The notes under the pieces: generated by a model
Databases searched by the model: none
Seen by the model: the letters and a program-made list of their open reading frames with translations, nothing else
Told to the model about the DNA's origin: nothing
Translations under genes and position numbers: made by a program
Part shown: positions 20,838 to 32,535 of the stretch, piece by piece
How positions within the stretch are numbered: position 1 is the stretch's first letter
Layout: every line of letters starts with the position of its first letter
Origin: Carettochelys insculpta
Taxonomy: Eukaryota; Chordata; Testudines; Carettochelyidae
Assembly (NCBI RefSeq): GCF_033958435.1
Contig: NC_134139.1
Location: 205,079,501-205,143,500, forward strand
DNA: 64,000 bases
Direction of reading: 5' to 3'

Positions 20838-21786
20838 TTGATGGACTCAGGACTAAATGATTTAGATATTGGCATAGAAAGTACGCTTATTAAGTTTGCA
20901 GATGATACCAAGCTGGGAGGGGTTGCAACTGCTATGGAGGATAGGGTCATAATTCAAAATGATCTGGATAAATTGGAGGAATGGGCTGAGGTAAACAGGA
21001 TGAAGTTTAATAAGGACAAATGCAAAGTGCTCCACTTGGGAAGGAACAATCAATTTCACACATACAGGATGGGGAGAGACTGTCCAGGAATGACGACAGC
21101 AGAAAGGGATCCAGGGGTTATAGTTGACCACAAGCTAAATATGAGTCAACAGTGTGATGCTGTTGCAAAAAAACCAAACATGATTCTGGGATGCATTAAC
21201 AGGTGTGTTGTGAACAAGACACGAGAAGTCATTCTTCCGCTCTACTCTGCACTGATTAGGCCTCAGTTGGAGTATTGTGTCCAGTTCTGGGCACCGCAGT
21301 TCAAGAAAGAGGTGGAGAAATTAGAGATGGTCCAGAAAAGAGCGACAAGAATGATTAAAGGTCTACAGAATGTGACCTATGAAGAAAGGTTGAAAGAATT
21401 GGGCTTGTTCAGTTTGGAAAAGAGAAGATTGAGGGGGGACATGATAGCAGTTTTCAGGTATCTAAAAGGGAGTCATAAGGAGGAGGGAGAAAACTTGCTC
21501 TTCTTGGCGTCTGAGGACAGAACAAGAGGCAATGGACTTAAACTGCAGCAGGGGAAGTTTAGGTTGGACATTAGGAAAAAGTTCCTAACTGTCAGGGCGG
21601 TCAAATAGTGGAATAAATTGCCAAGGGAGGTTGTGGAATTTCCATCGCTGTGGATATTTAAGAACAGGTTAGATAGATGTCTATCAGGGGTGTTTTAGAC
21701 AGTACTTGGTCCTGCCATTGGGGCAGGGGGCTGGACTCAATGGCCTCTCGAGGTGCCATCCCATCCTAGTGTTCTATGATTCTATG
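20838..21786 (+). pseudogene. CR1 LINE, 5'-truncated RT C-terminal half
   Basis: A long plus-strand frame reads through the catalytic palm motif [10 protein letters not shown], the MKFNKDKCKVLHLG segment, VILPLYSALIRPQLEYCVQF, and [20 protein letters not shown], the standard C-terminal series of CR1 ORF2. The recognisable CR1 part opens near 20838; upstream codons in the same frame belong to the MITE and are not CR1. The frame stops at 21606, before the usual protein end (WNKLPREVV continues after one stop). The CR1 tail ends near 21786 with AGTGTTCTATGATTCTATGA. Confidence 0.9.
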
Positions 21787-23303
21787 ACTAGAACTCCCAT
21801 CGTCTAACTTCCCAGCTCACCAGTAGACCCTATTGCTGGTCAGGTAAATAAAAGGGGCTCACGGAAGAGACAGGAAAACCTCTTCTGCCCCAAAGATGAA
21901 CAGAACGTACTGTGGGGACTGTAGGCTGCTGCTGCAGTGTTAAAGCCACACTACAGCTGCTCTTGGGTACAGAGGTTGTGAAGCAAAAGTGTCTGCTGCT
22001 CCATTGGTGAATTGTCTTTGAAGACTATTAGCTGGAACACTGCAACATTTAATAAGAACTTAATGTAAGCTGATGGGCATATAATTTTGTCAGTGCTGAT
22101 TGAGTCCCAACATTTAAGGAAAACATGACGTGTGGTATACAAATACTAAATAAGATGCAGCCTCTTGTCTTGACACAGGTCTCAATGTCAGCTGGAGGGT
22201 AAATGGGCCCCACAACATCTGAAAGGCTGCAAATGATGATGACTACCCTGTCAAATCTTTGTATGGGGGATCTGCCCAGTGCGTTTCCATGCTCACGCTC
22301 AGAAGAGCACAGACTGATTGCAGAGGGACTTTGAGAGGATCTATTGGTTCTGTTCATCTCAGCTGAAATGTAATCCTTTTGGCAACAGGGGGCGAGGGGC
22401 GATGAATGACGTACAATTTGCCAGTCAAGGAATAATTTCTGTGGCGAGTTTGCTGAGTATGAATGATGCTGGCTAGACACCTGAGTGCTTTGTGAGTAGT
22501 TTAACAGACAAAAACCACAAAACGGCGTAGCAGTTTCTTACCTTGATTCTTCTTCCTTCTCCTCCCCTCCGCCCTCCCCAAATCTCACATTGCCCCCATG
22601 AAGCGTATGGAACAATCACCACAGTGATCTGTTGTGTTGACACCCCCAACTATTTCCACCCCACCTCCTTGGATCCTGCCCTTGGCTTCTGATTTTGTTC
22701 CAGATCATATTCAGACTCCTCATTATTACTGTCAAGAGTTTCTACCACTGTCTGCATGCTTACATGACCTCAGCCCTTTATTATCTCAACCATTATTACA
22801 AAATAATTTGCATTGCAGTAGATAGAAGCCCCAACAAAGCCAGCCCAGCAGGGCCCAGCCATTGGATGGGGGCCCAAGGTGGCATGTTAACAGCAGAACC
22901 TGGCTGGTTGTTGGTGGATACTATCGCCAGTTGGAGTGCAGGCCCTGAAGGCGTGGGGCCTTGTTTACCTTGCCCTGAGGCCTGGTCTGGGCCCCAAATG
23001 AAATCAGGCCCCTTTGTCCTAGGTGCTGGGCCCATGAGAGTTAAGAGTCACTCCCTGACTTAGAGAGACTGCAAAAAGAGATATAAGGGCAGAATGGAAA
23101 GAAAGGAAAAGTGATTGTACAAGGGAGCACAGCAGATGCAAAAACAGAACTCCTAACTCCCCTATCTGTGCTCTATCTACTACATCACTGGTGTCTGAAT
23201 TCCAGTTTTTTTCTACTCACTACCTCACTGTTTCCTTTCCCCTCACTGGCCCTATACCTGGAACGGTGTCCTTGATCCTTTGTGCCACACAACCTCAGTC
23301 TCC
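21787..23303. other. Unassigned spacer
   Basis: No repeat termini or coding domain could be supported. Small frames at 22049-22480 and 22634-23063 are unrecognised. Confidence 0.35.
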
Positions 23304-23311
23304 TCCATAAG

Positions 23312-23731
23312 CAGGGCCGTCCTTAGGCATATGCGGATTTACGCATCTGCATAGGACATCAGGTATTTCAAATTAAGTGGTGCCCCAGGCAGCTGCATAC
23401 TGCCTATGTGGGACCCAGGGTATGGGGCTGGCAGTGGACTCCTGGGCAGCAGCTGGGACCCTGATGTGGGGCTGGCAGTGGAGATGCAGGTGGTACCATG
23501 AGGCCATGGTGAGGGGCTGGTGGTGGAGGCCCAGTCAGCAGCTGGGACCCTGAGCAAGGGGGTGGTGACATCTCTGAACTCGTATGTTGCAGCACCCCTC
23601 AGTTCCCATGCTTATGTCTTTGTGCACTGCCTCCCTTGCGGCCCTGGGTGTAGTCCCCACCCTATGGAGTGGCAGTACCTTCTTCCCTCCCACTTCTGCA
23701 TAGGGTACCATAAACCACAGGGACGACCTTG
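23312..23731. mobile_element. hAT-like MITE, about 420 bp
   Basis: The left end is CAGGGCCGTCCTTAGGCAT; the right end GGGACGACCTTG is its imperfect inverse. The 8-bp flanks TCCATAAG and TTCATGTG match at 5/8. The interior has a short direct repeat, CCTGATGTGGGGCTGGCAGT and GGGTATGGGGCTGGCAGT. The family is inferred from the termini. Confidence 0.6.
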
Positions 23732-23739
23732 TTCATGTG

Positions 23740-25305
23740 GTTAGTTCTCATGATGTTACTTGGGGATTGGAGGTCACTGAATGTTACCCTCCTCCATGAT
23801 ACTCTGTTTTGAGTCAGGTCTGGCACATCTTTCATATCCATCCTCTAGACTCAGCATCTTTCCCCAGTTGTCTTCCCACTGCTGATCTCCGTGCCCTGGG
23901 CTTCACACCAGCTGTGCCCACCCCCTGTTTTAATATATTAACAGGGTAAAATAAAACATGACCTAACAAGATAGCCAATATGTGTGTATGGCAATATGTG
24001 TGGTTTAACTATTTCTTTTAAAAAACCCTATTGCAGATAGATTTTTTAAATGGGGAAATACTCCGACTGAGTGACAAGGAGACGTACATTTGTGTAAATA
24101 AAGCCTCCCGTTTGAATAAAATTGGAGGTGACACTGATCTGACCCTGTAACAAGCTGAGCCTCTTCAACTCCCAGACACATTTTTTTTGCTTTCCCTTTT
24201 GCTACAACCTAGGCTCCTGTTCACCGTTTTTAAGGTTGTTGAACAATGTGTTCTCATCTCCACGTTACAGCTGTCTTAGCTCTCTGAGCCCGTACAGATA
24301 TACAATGAAAACCTCTCATGAGAAACACATGCTGTGAGATCTTTGTGAGTGACCTCTTCTTATACATAAAGACATTTGTCAGTAACACCTCTGACAGCAT
24401 AGCAAGTACTGTCACCTGTTTACTGAAGTGGGTAGTGTATGATCCACATTGGTGTTAATATATTAAATCACATACAGTAAAAGCTCTTGATATATATCAA
24501 GGAGTTTCGCAGAACCACCTGTCACAATAAAATGAGACCCAGTACATCTTCTCAAGTACAGTACCCTTATTAGCCTAAATGTTGATGCTCATGTCTCTTT
24601 ATGAAGCAGCAGGTTGTCTAAATTCAGTGATACTTGGCTTTTTGCTCTTTCCTTATGTAACTCACTGGTGAGTGGGTGCTACAGGGTCCCCATCTGTGCT
24701 GATCTGCAGAAGAGAAGAGTGTTTGCAGCCACAAGCTAAGAAAGATTGGCTCTTTAGCTAAGCTTCTTCAGCTCATGGTTTAGATCGGAGGGACCCTGGT
24801 TATATCTCTGGTATGCCTGTCAAGAAGGCAACCATCACACTTATACATGGGGCTGGCAAAGTCACTGGACCTGATCCTCCATTGTCATGCATAACAAGAC
24901 ATTAGAGACTACAGCGTATTACAACATGGATGTCTATGCTGCATTGGCTGCTTTGTTAGAGCAGACATTTCTCATTGGGTTGTGCATTCCATGCGTGGTG
25001 TTCTTTGGCCTCTACTTTCTAAGCCCAAGCTGTGAGACAGAGGCTCTTGTAATTTAATATTATGGTTGCCTGGTTGTTGGACAACCAGGCTGCCAAGGGT
25101 AGAATGGAATGTGGGCTCCATCAAAGGGCAGCACCAGCCCATCATGGCCCGGCTATAGCTCTCGCTGGTGGACACTCCTGAGTCTGCTGTTTTTGGGAGC
25201 CAACACACTGGTCCCCTATGCTGTAAGTGCCATTTTGTCTGAGTAGCCTCTCCCTCTGTCTCTTTCTTTGGCTTCTCTGGCACACTTCCTTGGCACAGGT
25301 CACCC
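23740..25305. other. Unassigned spacer
   Basis: At 24477 CAGTAAAAGCTCTTGATATA, preceded by TA, looks like a pogo-like MITE end, but no partner end is visible. Otherwise nothing is recognised. Confidence 0.35.
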
Positions 25306-25316
25306 TTCACAAAAAT

Positions 25317-25669
25317 TCAACACATTAACACGTGGTTTGAACCAGGATGGGAATTTTCTGGGTCATTATAGGGGCTTGTTTGCATACTTGGCTTAATCTA
25401 ATTCTTGACTCCCCCCCCCATACTGCCCCTCTACTCTCTGATTTGCTCCCCTTGATAATTTTTTTTTCTGATTTGTCCACCTTGATTACTATTTTTGGTT
25501 CTCTGTGCCTTAAATATTGAGTCTGTTCTGGTCTGGCTATGGTCTGAAGAAGTGGGTCTGTCCCACGAAAGCTCACTTAATAAATTATTTTGTTAGTCTC
25601 TAAAGTGCTACTGGAGTGCTTTTTTGTTTTGATAGTATATAGACTAGCACGGCTTGCTCTCTGTTACTA
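25317..25669 (+). mobile_element. PLE family B, 3' fragment
   Basis: The fragment begins with the last codons of the endonuclease ORF and runs through the 3' UTR and tail, collinear with the inverse of 37384-37720. TTCACAAAAAT (25306-25316) is repeated at 25670-25680, an exact 11-bp target-site duplication. The tail contains a complete hammerhead-like core at 25544-25570. Confidence 0.9.
25544..25570 (+). ncRNA. Hammerhead-ribozyme-like core, PLE family B
   Basis: CTGAAGA, then A, then stem II GTGGG with loop TCTGT and CCCAC, then GAAA: the conserved core elements in order with a perfect 5-bp stem II. A short stem III (AG/CU) can be drawn after GAAA. Helix I is not clear, so this is a candidate for a minimal or degenerate ribozyme. 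Confidence 0.6.
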
Positions 25670-25680
25670 TTCACAAAAAT

Positions 25681-26559
25681 GGAACTTCTGAGCTTAATTG
25701 CCATAGGCCCTCTCAGTCCTGTTGCTGACCATGCCCAAAGACACCTCAGTGGTTTTAGCACATCCTTTTCCAGAGCTCCAGCCTTGTGGCACTCCAGGAG
25801 TATGGGCTAACTGAAGCAAATAACACCCAGTCTTTCAAAAATGTTCCCAAGCCAATCGCTTTAGTGTAGATGGCACAATAAATAGGCAGATCTGGACAAA
25901 ACAATAAAACACAGCATCATGTTCTTGTCTCAGGTTCTTCATCACTTTGGAGTATTCTCTAGGGTTTGGGCAGTATCCTTTCAGGATTCCCAAGTACTCT
26001 TTCCTTATGGCTTTTCCTCTACAGCCTGGAATCAGCCATCTTCTCCAGCCCATTCCCCTTGACCTCAGCTGATCTGGCAGTCAGAAAGGACTGTGGATGT
26101 GCTAGAGCCATTCATACAGATAGACAGATCTTAAAAAATGAACTGAAATTTCTAAATTATATCTAATCTTTTCCATCCCTCTAATCTTTTCCATCCAGCT
26201 GTGTTTTTTCCATCCATGTGTGGAATAATTTTAAAGTGCACTGAGGCATGTGTGAATGTGCACCACCAATAGAAACACAAAACTAGCTATGGGTGGTCTG
26301 CTAATCAGTTGGTGGCATGGGGATTTCTCCTGAGCAGGTGTACATGCATGCAGCTTAGAGGGAACACTAACGGCAATGGAGAATGCAAACGTTTGTTCTG
26401 GAACACTGATGGAGGAGAGGGGAAAGTTGTTCGTTGAGGGACCCCTGCTCCACCCAGGCTGGCAATGTATACTCGGGCAGCAGCTAAGACTCTCTCCCTG
26501 GGGAAGGTGCTGGCTGAGTACTGTCAGGTGAGTAAAGAGCACATCATGCTGAAGAAGTG
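25681..26559. other. Unassigned spacer
   Basis: No supportable feature. Confidence 0.35.
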
Positions 26560-26690
26560 TAACCGCCCAGAGGCAGACTCAAAACGGGGACCTCTGGAGC
26601 TTAGTGGGCTGTAGAGGGCACTTATATTCTTTCTCTGTGAAGTGGTCTAGGTCCCGCTACATGGGACAGTTCACCACACGTAAGTTCCTG
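26560..26690 (-). mobile_element. Possible tRNA-derived SINE fragment
   Basis: CAAAACGGGGACCTCTGGAG followed by CTTAGTGGGCTGTAGAGG, then ACATGGGACAGTTCACCACA, resembles the reverse complement of a turtle repeat with a tRNA-like B box (GTTTTGAGTCT on the minus strand). An A box was not convincingly seen. Confidence 0.4.
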
Positions 26691-27334
26691 AGAAATTTCA
26701 GGCAGTTCGCTGGTCCCAGATCCCTGAAGTAAAAGCTTACAGGTGCCAAACCCACTGGGGCCTGTGATGTTAACGCAGTTGATGAGCACGGGGGCTGCAG
26801 CCCAGAAGGCTGGCGGAAGGGTTGTAGGTAGCTAGGGTCACAGCCGGAGCGGGGAAGTGCTCAGGTGGAGCTGAGAAAGGTGAAGAGCACAGCTAGCCCT
26901 GTAACTGTGACTCCTTCACTGTGGCACCTTCCATGCCCTAGGTCGCTCTTGAAGGTAAGCTGACAGCATCCACCTTCCTGTGGCAGAGTCCAAACTGCTC
27001 CCCTCTTCCAGCAGAACACTGCACCTCACAGTTCTGGATTAGGGCACCAGGCAAGCTCCCTTCTCTGCCTGCCTTTGGCAGAGCGCGCTTGCCTTTCCCT
27101 CAGTCTCTAGATGCTCCTGGCTGGGCACCCTTTGCGTGGTCTCATCCCCAGATACCCGTCTTGTCCCCTCCCCCTGCTTAGTGGCAGTCTTTGCCCTCAG
27201 GCAGCGTTCCGTCACCCAGATGACATTATCTATGGACTGTCCCTAGCACCTGCACATGAAGCTCCCACTGGCACAATCCAGTCGTGCTGCTCTATGACAG
27301 AGCTTTCCACTACTGCTCCCAGGGACCAGTTGCC
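26691..27334. other. Unassigned spacer
   Basis: No repeat or gene recognised. Confidence 0.35.
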
Positions 27335-27337
27335 TGT

Positions 27338-27965
27338 GGCTACGTCTACACGTGCAGCCAACATCGAAATAGTCTATTTCGATGAATAACGTCTACACGT
27401 CCTCCAGGGCTGGCAACGTCGATGTTCAACTTCGACGTTGCTCAGCCCAACATCGAAATAGGCGCAGCGAGGGAACGTCTACACGTCAAAGTAGCACACA
27501 TCGAAATAGGGATGCCAGGCACAGCTGCAGACAGGGTCACAGGGTGGACTCAACAGCAAGCCGCTCCCTTAAAGGGCCCCTCCCAGACACAGTTGCACTA
27601 AACAACACAAGATACACAGAGCTGACAACTGGTTGCAGACCCTGTGCCTGCAGCATAGATCCCCAGCTGCCGCAGAAGCAGCCAGAAGCCCTGGGCTAAG
27701 GGCTGCTGCCCACGGTGACCATAGAGCCCCGCAGGGGCTGGAGAGAGAGCATCTCTCAACCCCCCAGCTGATGGCCGCCATGGAGGACCCAGCAATTTCG
27801 ACGTTGCGGGACGCGGATCGTCTACACGGTCCCTACTTCGACGTTGAACGTCGAAGTAGGGCGCTATTCCTATCTCCTCATGAGGTTAGCGACTTCGACG
27901 TCTTGCCGCCTAACGTCAAAGTTGGTGCCGCTACTTCGAAGTAGCGTGCACGTGTAGACGCAGCC
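27338..27965 (+). mobile_element. 628-bp MITE, copy 3
   Basis: Termini are GGCTACGTCTACACGTGCAG and, inverted, GGCTGCGTCTACACGTGCAC. TGT flanks both sides (27335-27337 and 27966-27968), a 3-bp target duplication. Length equals copy 1 exactly. A 103-codon frame (27633-27944) starting MQTLCLQHRSP is shared with copy 1 (15787-16098, minus) with only a few residue changes, but two other frames are equally shared, so this reflects overall identity and not selection. Confidence 0.85.
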
Positions 27966-27968
27966 TGT

Positions 27969-29282
27969 TTGAGCAACCTTTGGCCCAAACAGAAGAGTCT
28001 TCTGAGTTGGCTCACAGGGGCTGAGGCACCGGTGTGGTAGGGTTTAATATTAAAATAAAACAACGTGTCACTAATGCCCTGCCTCTGGAAAATCTAAACC
28101 AAAAACAATGGTGTTTGCCACAGCTGAGTTCAAAAAGTCTAGCTTGTTTCAGCCAAGTCCCAAAGAAGGAACAGCAGACAAAAGCCTCCTGCTTCATCTT
28201 CTAGTTTCAGCCAATTCTTTCCCTGTGGCTTTTTATATTTTCCGCCTGCTGCTAATGAGGCTCATCAACATTGCCTGCAAAGGGCAGCTGCTAATCCACT
28301 CATGCTAATTGGCAGAGTGCAGAGGATGGTTGGCTATTTGGGGTGGTGAATCAACACCCTCCCTGCCAGTTCCTGTGCTGGCCTCCCTTTCCGGATCCAT
28401 TCCTTACACAAAGGTATAGCCATAGTAGATAAATGAATTACACCTGATTGAATTGGAACAACTTCTAGTACCAGCAGCATTTTCAGTGGATGATTATTTT
28501 TGCCCTTAATGCACCTCTCTTCCCTCTTCCAAATGAAAGTGAACTTTAGAAATGAAGGAGATCTTTGTAGATGGCTTCTTGTGTCTGACTAGTAACAGCC
28601 CTATTTGCAATTTAAATCATATCTTATATGAGCATCTGTTTTCAGGCTGCAGCACGCATGTGTCAGACCATTTGTGATTCTGAGGCTGTGCTCTTAAAAG
28701 TAAAAATAACAAATGCTAAAGTGACTCTCTATGCATGCTATGATTTAGCACACGAGAAGTGCTGTGTTGAAGCAACGTCAAGGTTGTTGTGACAACGGCT
28801 CAAGCAAAGGCAGGAAAATTCAACATTAAGGGAGGCTGACACTCTGCCATTAAGTCATCCTGGGTACTGTAGTGCACACGATAAGTAACAGCGTGTCCTG
28901 ATCCAGAACCCTAGCAAGGATCAGACATGTGACAAGTTAGAGATGGGAGGAGATATTAATTCACACCTCCTTGATCTTGTTGCTTTGTGTCACAGAGTTG
29001 GCACGGTCTCTATTTTAGGAATTTCTACATATATGAATTATAACATACTGGTGAAGTTTGTTTTCTTCCTTCTACTCTATTAGCAAATTCAGTGACAGTG
29101 AAAGGTCTGGATTGACAAAAAAAAAAAAAAAGACCAACTTTCCTCAGTCTGTCATCTGAAGAGGTTTATCGCTACAGGTTGACCTGCTGTTTTGTAGGAC
29201 TGGGGAGGACTTTGTGTGCCATCTAGCCCACTCCCCTGCACTTAAGGCAAGACTGAGTGAGGCATGGGAGAGTGACAGGATC
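27969..29282. other. Unassigned spacer
   Basis: No gene or repeat terminus recognised. It contains a poly(A) run at about 29118-29132. Confidence 0.35.
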
Positions 29283-29975
29283 ATAGACTACTAGGAGTGG
29301 GAGGAACCTTGAGAGGTCATCAAGTCCAGTCCCCTGCAGTCCTGACAGGCCCAAGCACCATCTAGACCAGAGGTCAGCAACTTTTCTGAAGTAGAGTGCT
29401 GAAATTTGACCTTTTGACCTCTGTGTACACTGGTGATCTATTTTAAAGTCACTAATAGTCCTACTTACAGCAGCTTCATGAATAAACAAGTTAAGATGCA
29501 GAGCTTTATCGTTTAGGTTTTGGGTTGGTAGCATTAGCTGGCTTTTTGTTAGTCCACAGGCGGCCTGGTTCTGAGCAAACTCCCGGCTGCATGGGGGAGG
29601 AGGGCTGGGGTGAACTCCCGCCTTGAGTGCTGATGAAAATCGGCTCACATGCCACTCTTGGCACCCATGCTGGGGGTTGCCGACCCTTGATCTAGACAAT
29701 CCGTGATGTTTATTTAACCTGCTCTTAAAAATTTCCAATGGAGGAGATTCCACATCCTCCCTTGACAACTTATTGCAGTGCTTGACTGCCCTGACAGGAA
29801 GCTTTTCCTAATGTGTAACCTAAACCTCTTTTGTTGCAATGCAAGCCCATTGCTTCTTCTCTTATCGTCAGAGGTTAAGGAGAACAATTTTAGTTGCTCC
29901 TGCTTGTAACAATGTTTTCATGTACTTGGAAACTGTTATGTCCCCTCCCAGTCTTCTTTGCTACACTAAGTAAGC
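29283..29975 (-). mobile_element. CR1 LINE 3' end, split by a hAT MITE
   Basis: The plus-strand text ATCATAGACTACTAGGAGTG to CAAGCACCATCTAGAC is the inverse CR1 tail. It resumes at 29690 with the inverse of the CR1 ORF end (GGAGGAGATTCCACATCCTC, then CCTGACAGGAAGCTTTTCCT) and the LEKRR region (near 29870). The break is exactly a hAT-type insertion. Confidence 0.8.
29368..29689. mobile_element. hAT MITE, 322 bp
   Basis: Ends CAGAGGTCAGCAAC and, inverted, CAAGGGTCGGCAAC (11/14). ATCTAGAC occurs at 29360-29367 and 29690-29697, a perfect 8-bp target-site duplication inside a CR1 tail. Confidence 0.9.
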
Positions 29976-31512
29976 CCATTTTTTTTCAGTCTTCCCAGCC
30001 TGACTTTTTTCTGTGTTTCTTTTTTTTTTAACCTTCAAAATATTTGAAATGTCAAGACTTAACTTGCATGCTTCATTGCCAGCGGGTTGGGAAGGGGTAT
30101 CCTGGAACTTCAGAAATAAGGACTGGCAGGTCTCTTGGTCCTTTATTGAGAGGTTGGTGTGCCAAATCTTTAACAAAGTGAGCTCACCTCACATTTCCAA
30201 GCTGAGTAGAAGCGCACAAACACAAAACAATGAATTTTAAGTGGGTTGAGCAAAAATAGTTTATTGGCTGTTATGGGCATTCTGTCTTGCATGGTGACTG
30301 CTGTTATTTGTAATTATTATTTGCATCACTGTAGCAATCTGACATTAAGGACTCATTGTGCTAGGTACCATAAAAATGCATAGTGTGAGACAATCCCTGT
30401 CCTGAAGCGTTTACCCGCTGAGTTTTAAGTTGTCTGTACTGATTATGTAATTGGGCTTTTTATTGCTAATCCACAACCCAAGACGTCTCTGCTAGGCAAA
30501 ATTTCTGTTAAAATTTCCTATCTTTTTGTTTTGTTTTGTTTCACTCCATTATTCCAAGCTGTATCCCACTCGAACACCCACAGAGAACATATCTTTGCAT
30601 TATACCAGATCCTAGCACATGAGCCACCTGAGACGTAACAAGGGAAATCGTGCATGTGTGTAGTATATCTTGTGTGCACATGTCCCATATTTTGTTTGCC
30701 TAAAAGCCCTTGCAAAGCTCCTCCCTGCTTCCTTTTTTATTGCAGGCACAGACAAGTTACACAGACAATAAAACAGCATTGGTCAGGAGACTGATTCCCC
30801 AGAGGAAAGTCTGCCCAGTACACATGCAACATGAGTGGTCACCACTGTGGACCATAGAAGGTCATATGAACTAACCTTCTCTCCCTCCTACTCCACAGCT
30901 ATGTCTCCTAGCCCATATGTGACCTGTATGCCATGATATGGAAAAAATCCTCATTAGGATAATAGGCAGATTTCCAGGATTCATCTGTGATTCCCTCGCC
31001 CTGGAACAGTCCCAAATAACACAGATGTTTTTACTGCTCTCCCAAAGGATAGCAGCAGCCAGCACTCACTTTCTGTATATTTTACCATGGCATATTGGAA
31101 GCATAATATCGCTGCAGCTACTCTTCCTCTGTTATCGCTCCAGAGACTGCAGACACCCCAGCGATTCTGATTAATTCCTTCACCTTCCCCTCCAGCAGAG
31201 CAAAGCTACAACATAGGACGGTGCTCAGTCAGATTGATCAAAAAGACCATATGGCATCCTGAAGCTGCAGTTTCAGGACCATGCATGCTACTGTAGCTTC
31301 TGGGAAAACATGTCTTTTTATGACAAGCACTGATTCTCCAGAGGGATTTCTCTAGTAATAAAGACGGGAAGGGGAGGAGGAGGAAGATGAAAAAAAAAAA
31401 TAGGTAGGTCAGTACTTGATTTCCAAAGGCTGGTTAGTTTCTAGCAACAAGCATGGAATTAAAATACAGGGAACCAAATGCTTCATAAGCTCCCCAGGCT
31501 TATGTCTGCTAC
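29976..31512. other. Unassigned spacer with a possible ancient repeat
   Basis: At about 30345-30425 the order CATTGTGCTAGGTACCATAA, AGACAATCCCTGTCC, then GAAGCGTTTAC resembles an old amniote interspersed repeat (a TGTGCTAGGCGCTGTAC-type segment). The rest is unassigned. Confidence 0.4.
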
Positions 31513-31520
31513 GCAGAGGT

Positions 31521-31625
31521 GACAAGTATCAGAGAGGGAGCCCTGTTAGTCTGTAGCTTCAAGAACAACAAGAAGTCTTGTAGCACCTTATAGACTAACA
31601 GATATTTTGGAGCATAAGCTTTTGT
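31521..31625 (-). mobile_element. Short PLE family A tail
   Basis: A reversed family A tail starting ACAAGTATCAGAGAGGGAGC and ending in GGAGCATAAGCTTTT, just before the core would begin. GCAGAGGT(G) flanks both sides (31513-31521 and 31626-31634), an 8-9 bp duplication. It has a single arm, unlike the palindromic copies. Confidence 0.8.
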
Positions 31626-31954
31626 GCAGAGGTGGGCTGCAACAAGCTTCTGTGATGAGGTTGGACTGAGGGAGGAAGGATTTGGGTTAATTTATTTTCC
31701 TCATTCTACCTGACTGATAGTTACTTAAGTGTTCAAGTTGGTTGGGCCATCCTTTTTATTGTGTTTTGTATTTGCATTGAGGAACATATGAATTACACTC
31801 CCTGACTGGACCAATATCCTGGCTTCAGCAGTGCTCCCCACCAGAGGATGATACAAGAAACCTCGAGCTAGGTAGTAACAGAATTTCCTACCCAAAGGAA
31901 AGGTTTTCTTCTAACCTTCTCAGTCACAGGCTGGTGAATGGCCAATCATATAGG

Positions 31955-32375
31955 GTGTGTCTACACAGCAAAGTTATTTCAGAATAATGGCCGCTATTCC
32001 AAAATAACTGTGTGAGCACATACACAGCAAAACCGCTATTTCAAGATAATTTCAAAATAGTGGATAGCTTATTCTCAATTCTATAAACCTCATTCTGGCT
32101 ATGTCTACACTACACCACACCTTTTGAAAGGGGGATGCTAATGAGACACTTTGACAGATACTAATAAGGCACTGCTATGAATGTGCAGTGCCTCATTAGC
32201 ATAATGCTGGCTGCAGTGATTTGAAAGTGCCACTTTTGAAGCATGCGCCGCCCATGTAGAAGTGGACCTTTTGATAGGACTCCCGAGTCTTTGAAAGCCC
32301 CTTATTCCTATTTGGAAAATCTCTTCTGGAGTAGCTTATTCCGAAATAACACTGCTGTGTAGATATTGCCATAGT
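31955..32375. mobile_element. MITE with a second MITE piece inside
   Basis: Outer ends GTGTGTCTACACAGCAAAGT and, inverted, GCAATATCTACACAGCAGTG are terminal inverted repeats. Inside, GGCTATGTCTACACTACAC (32096) begins a different MITE-like segment with CTTTTGAAAGGGGGATGCTA and an AATGTGCAGTGCCTCATTAG hairpin, without its own far terminus. The composite origin is inferred. Confidence 0.65.
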
Positions 32376-32535
32376 GAGTCATAACTAATGCTCATAGTTA
32401 TGATAATAAAGTAAACGCTCTCTGAACTGGCATTCTATCATCCAGAACTCTCAAATAACCAGCATGTTAACCATAAGTAAATCTTAGTTCCATTTTCCAC
32501 AAGTACAGTATAGTGAAAGTAAATACAAACAAATA

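Noticed and set aside
24477..24560. Possible pogo-like MITE start at TA-CAGTAAAAGCTC
   Set aside because: No matching opposite end could be found, so I did not list it as an element.
27382..27699. A 105-codon frame shared between two MITE copies
   Set aside because: The copies are nearly identical throughout and several frames are shared, so sharing is not evidence of coding.
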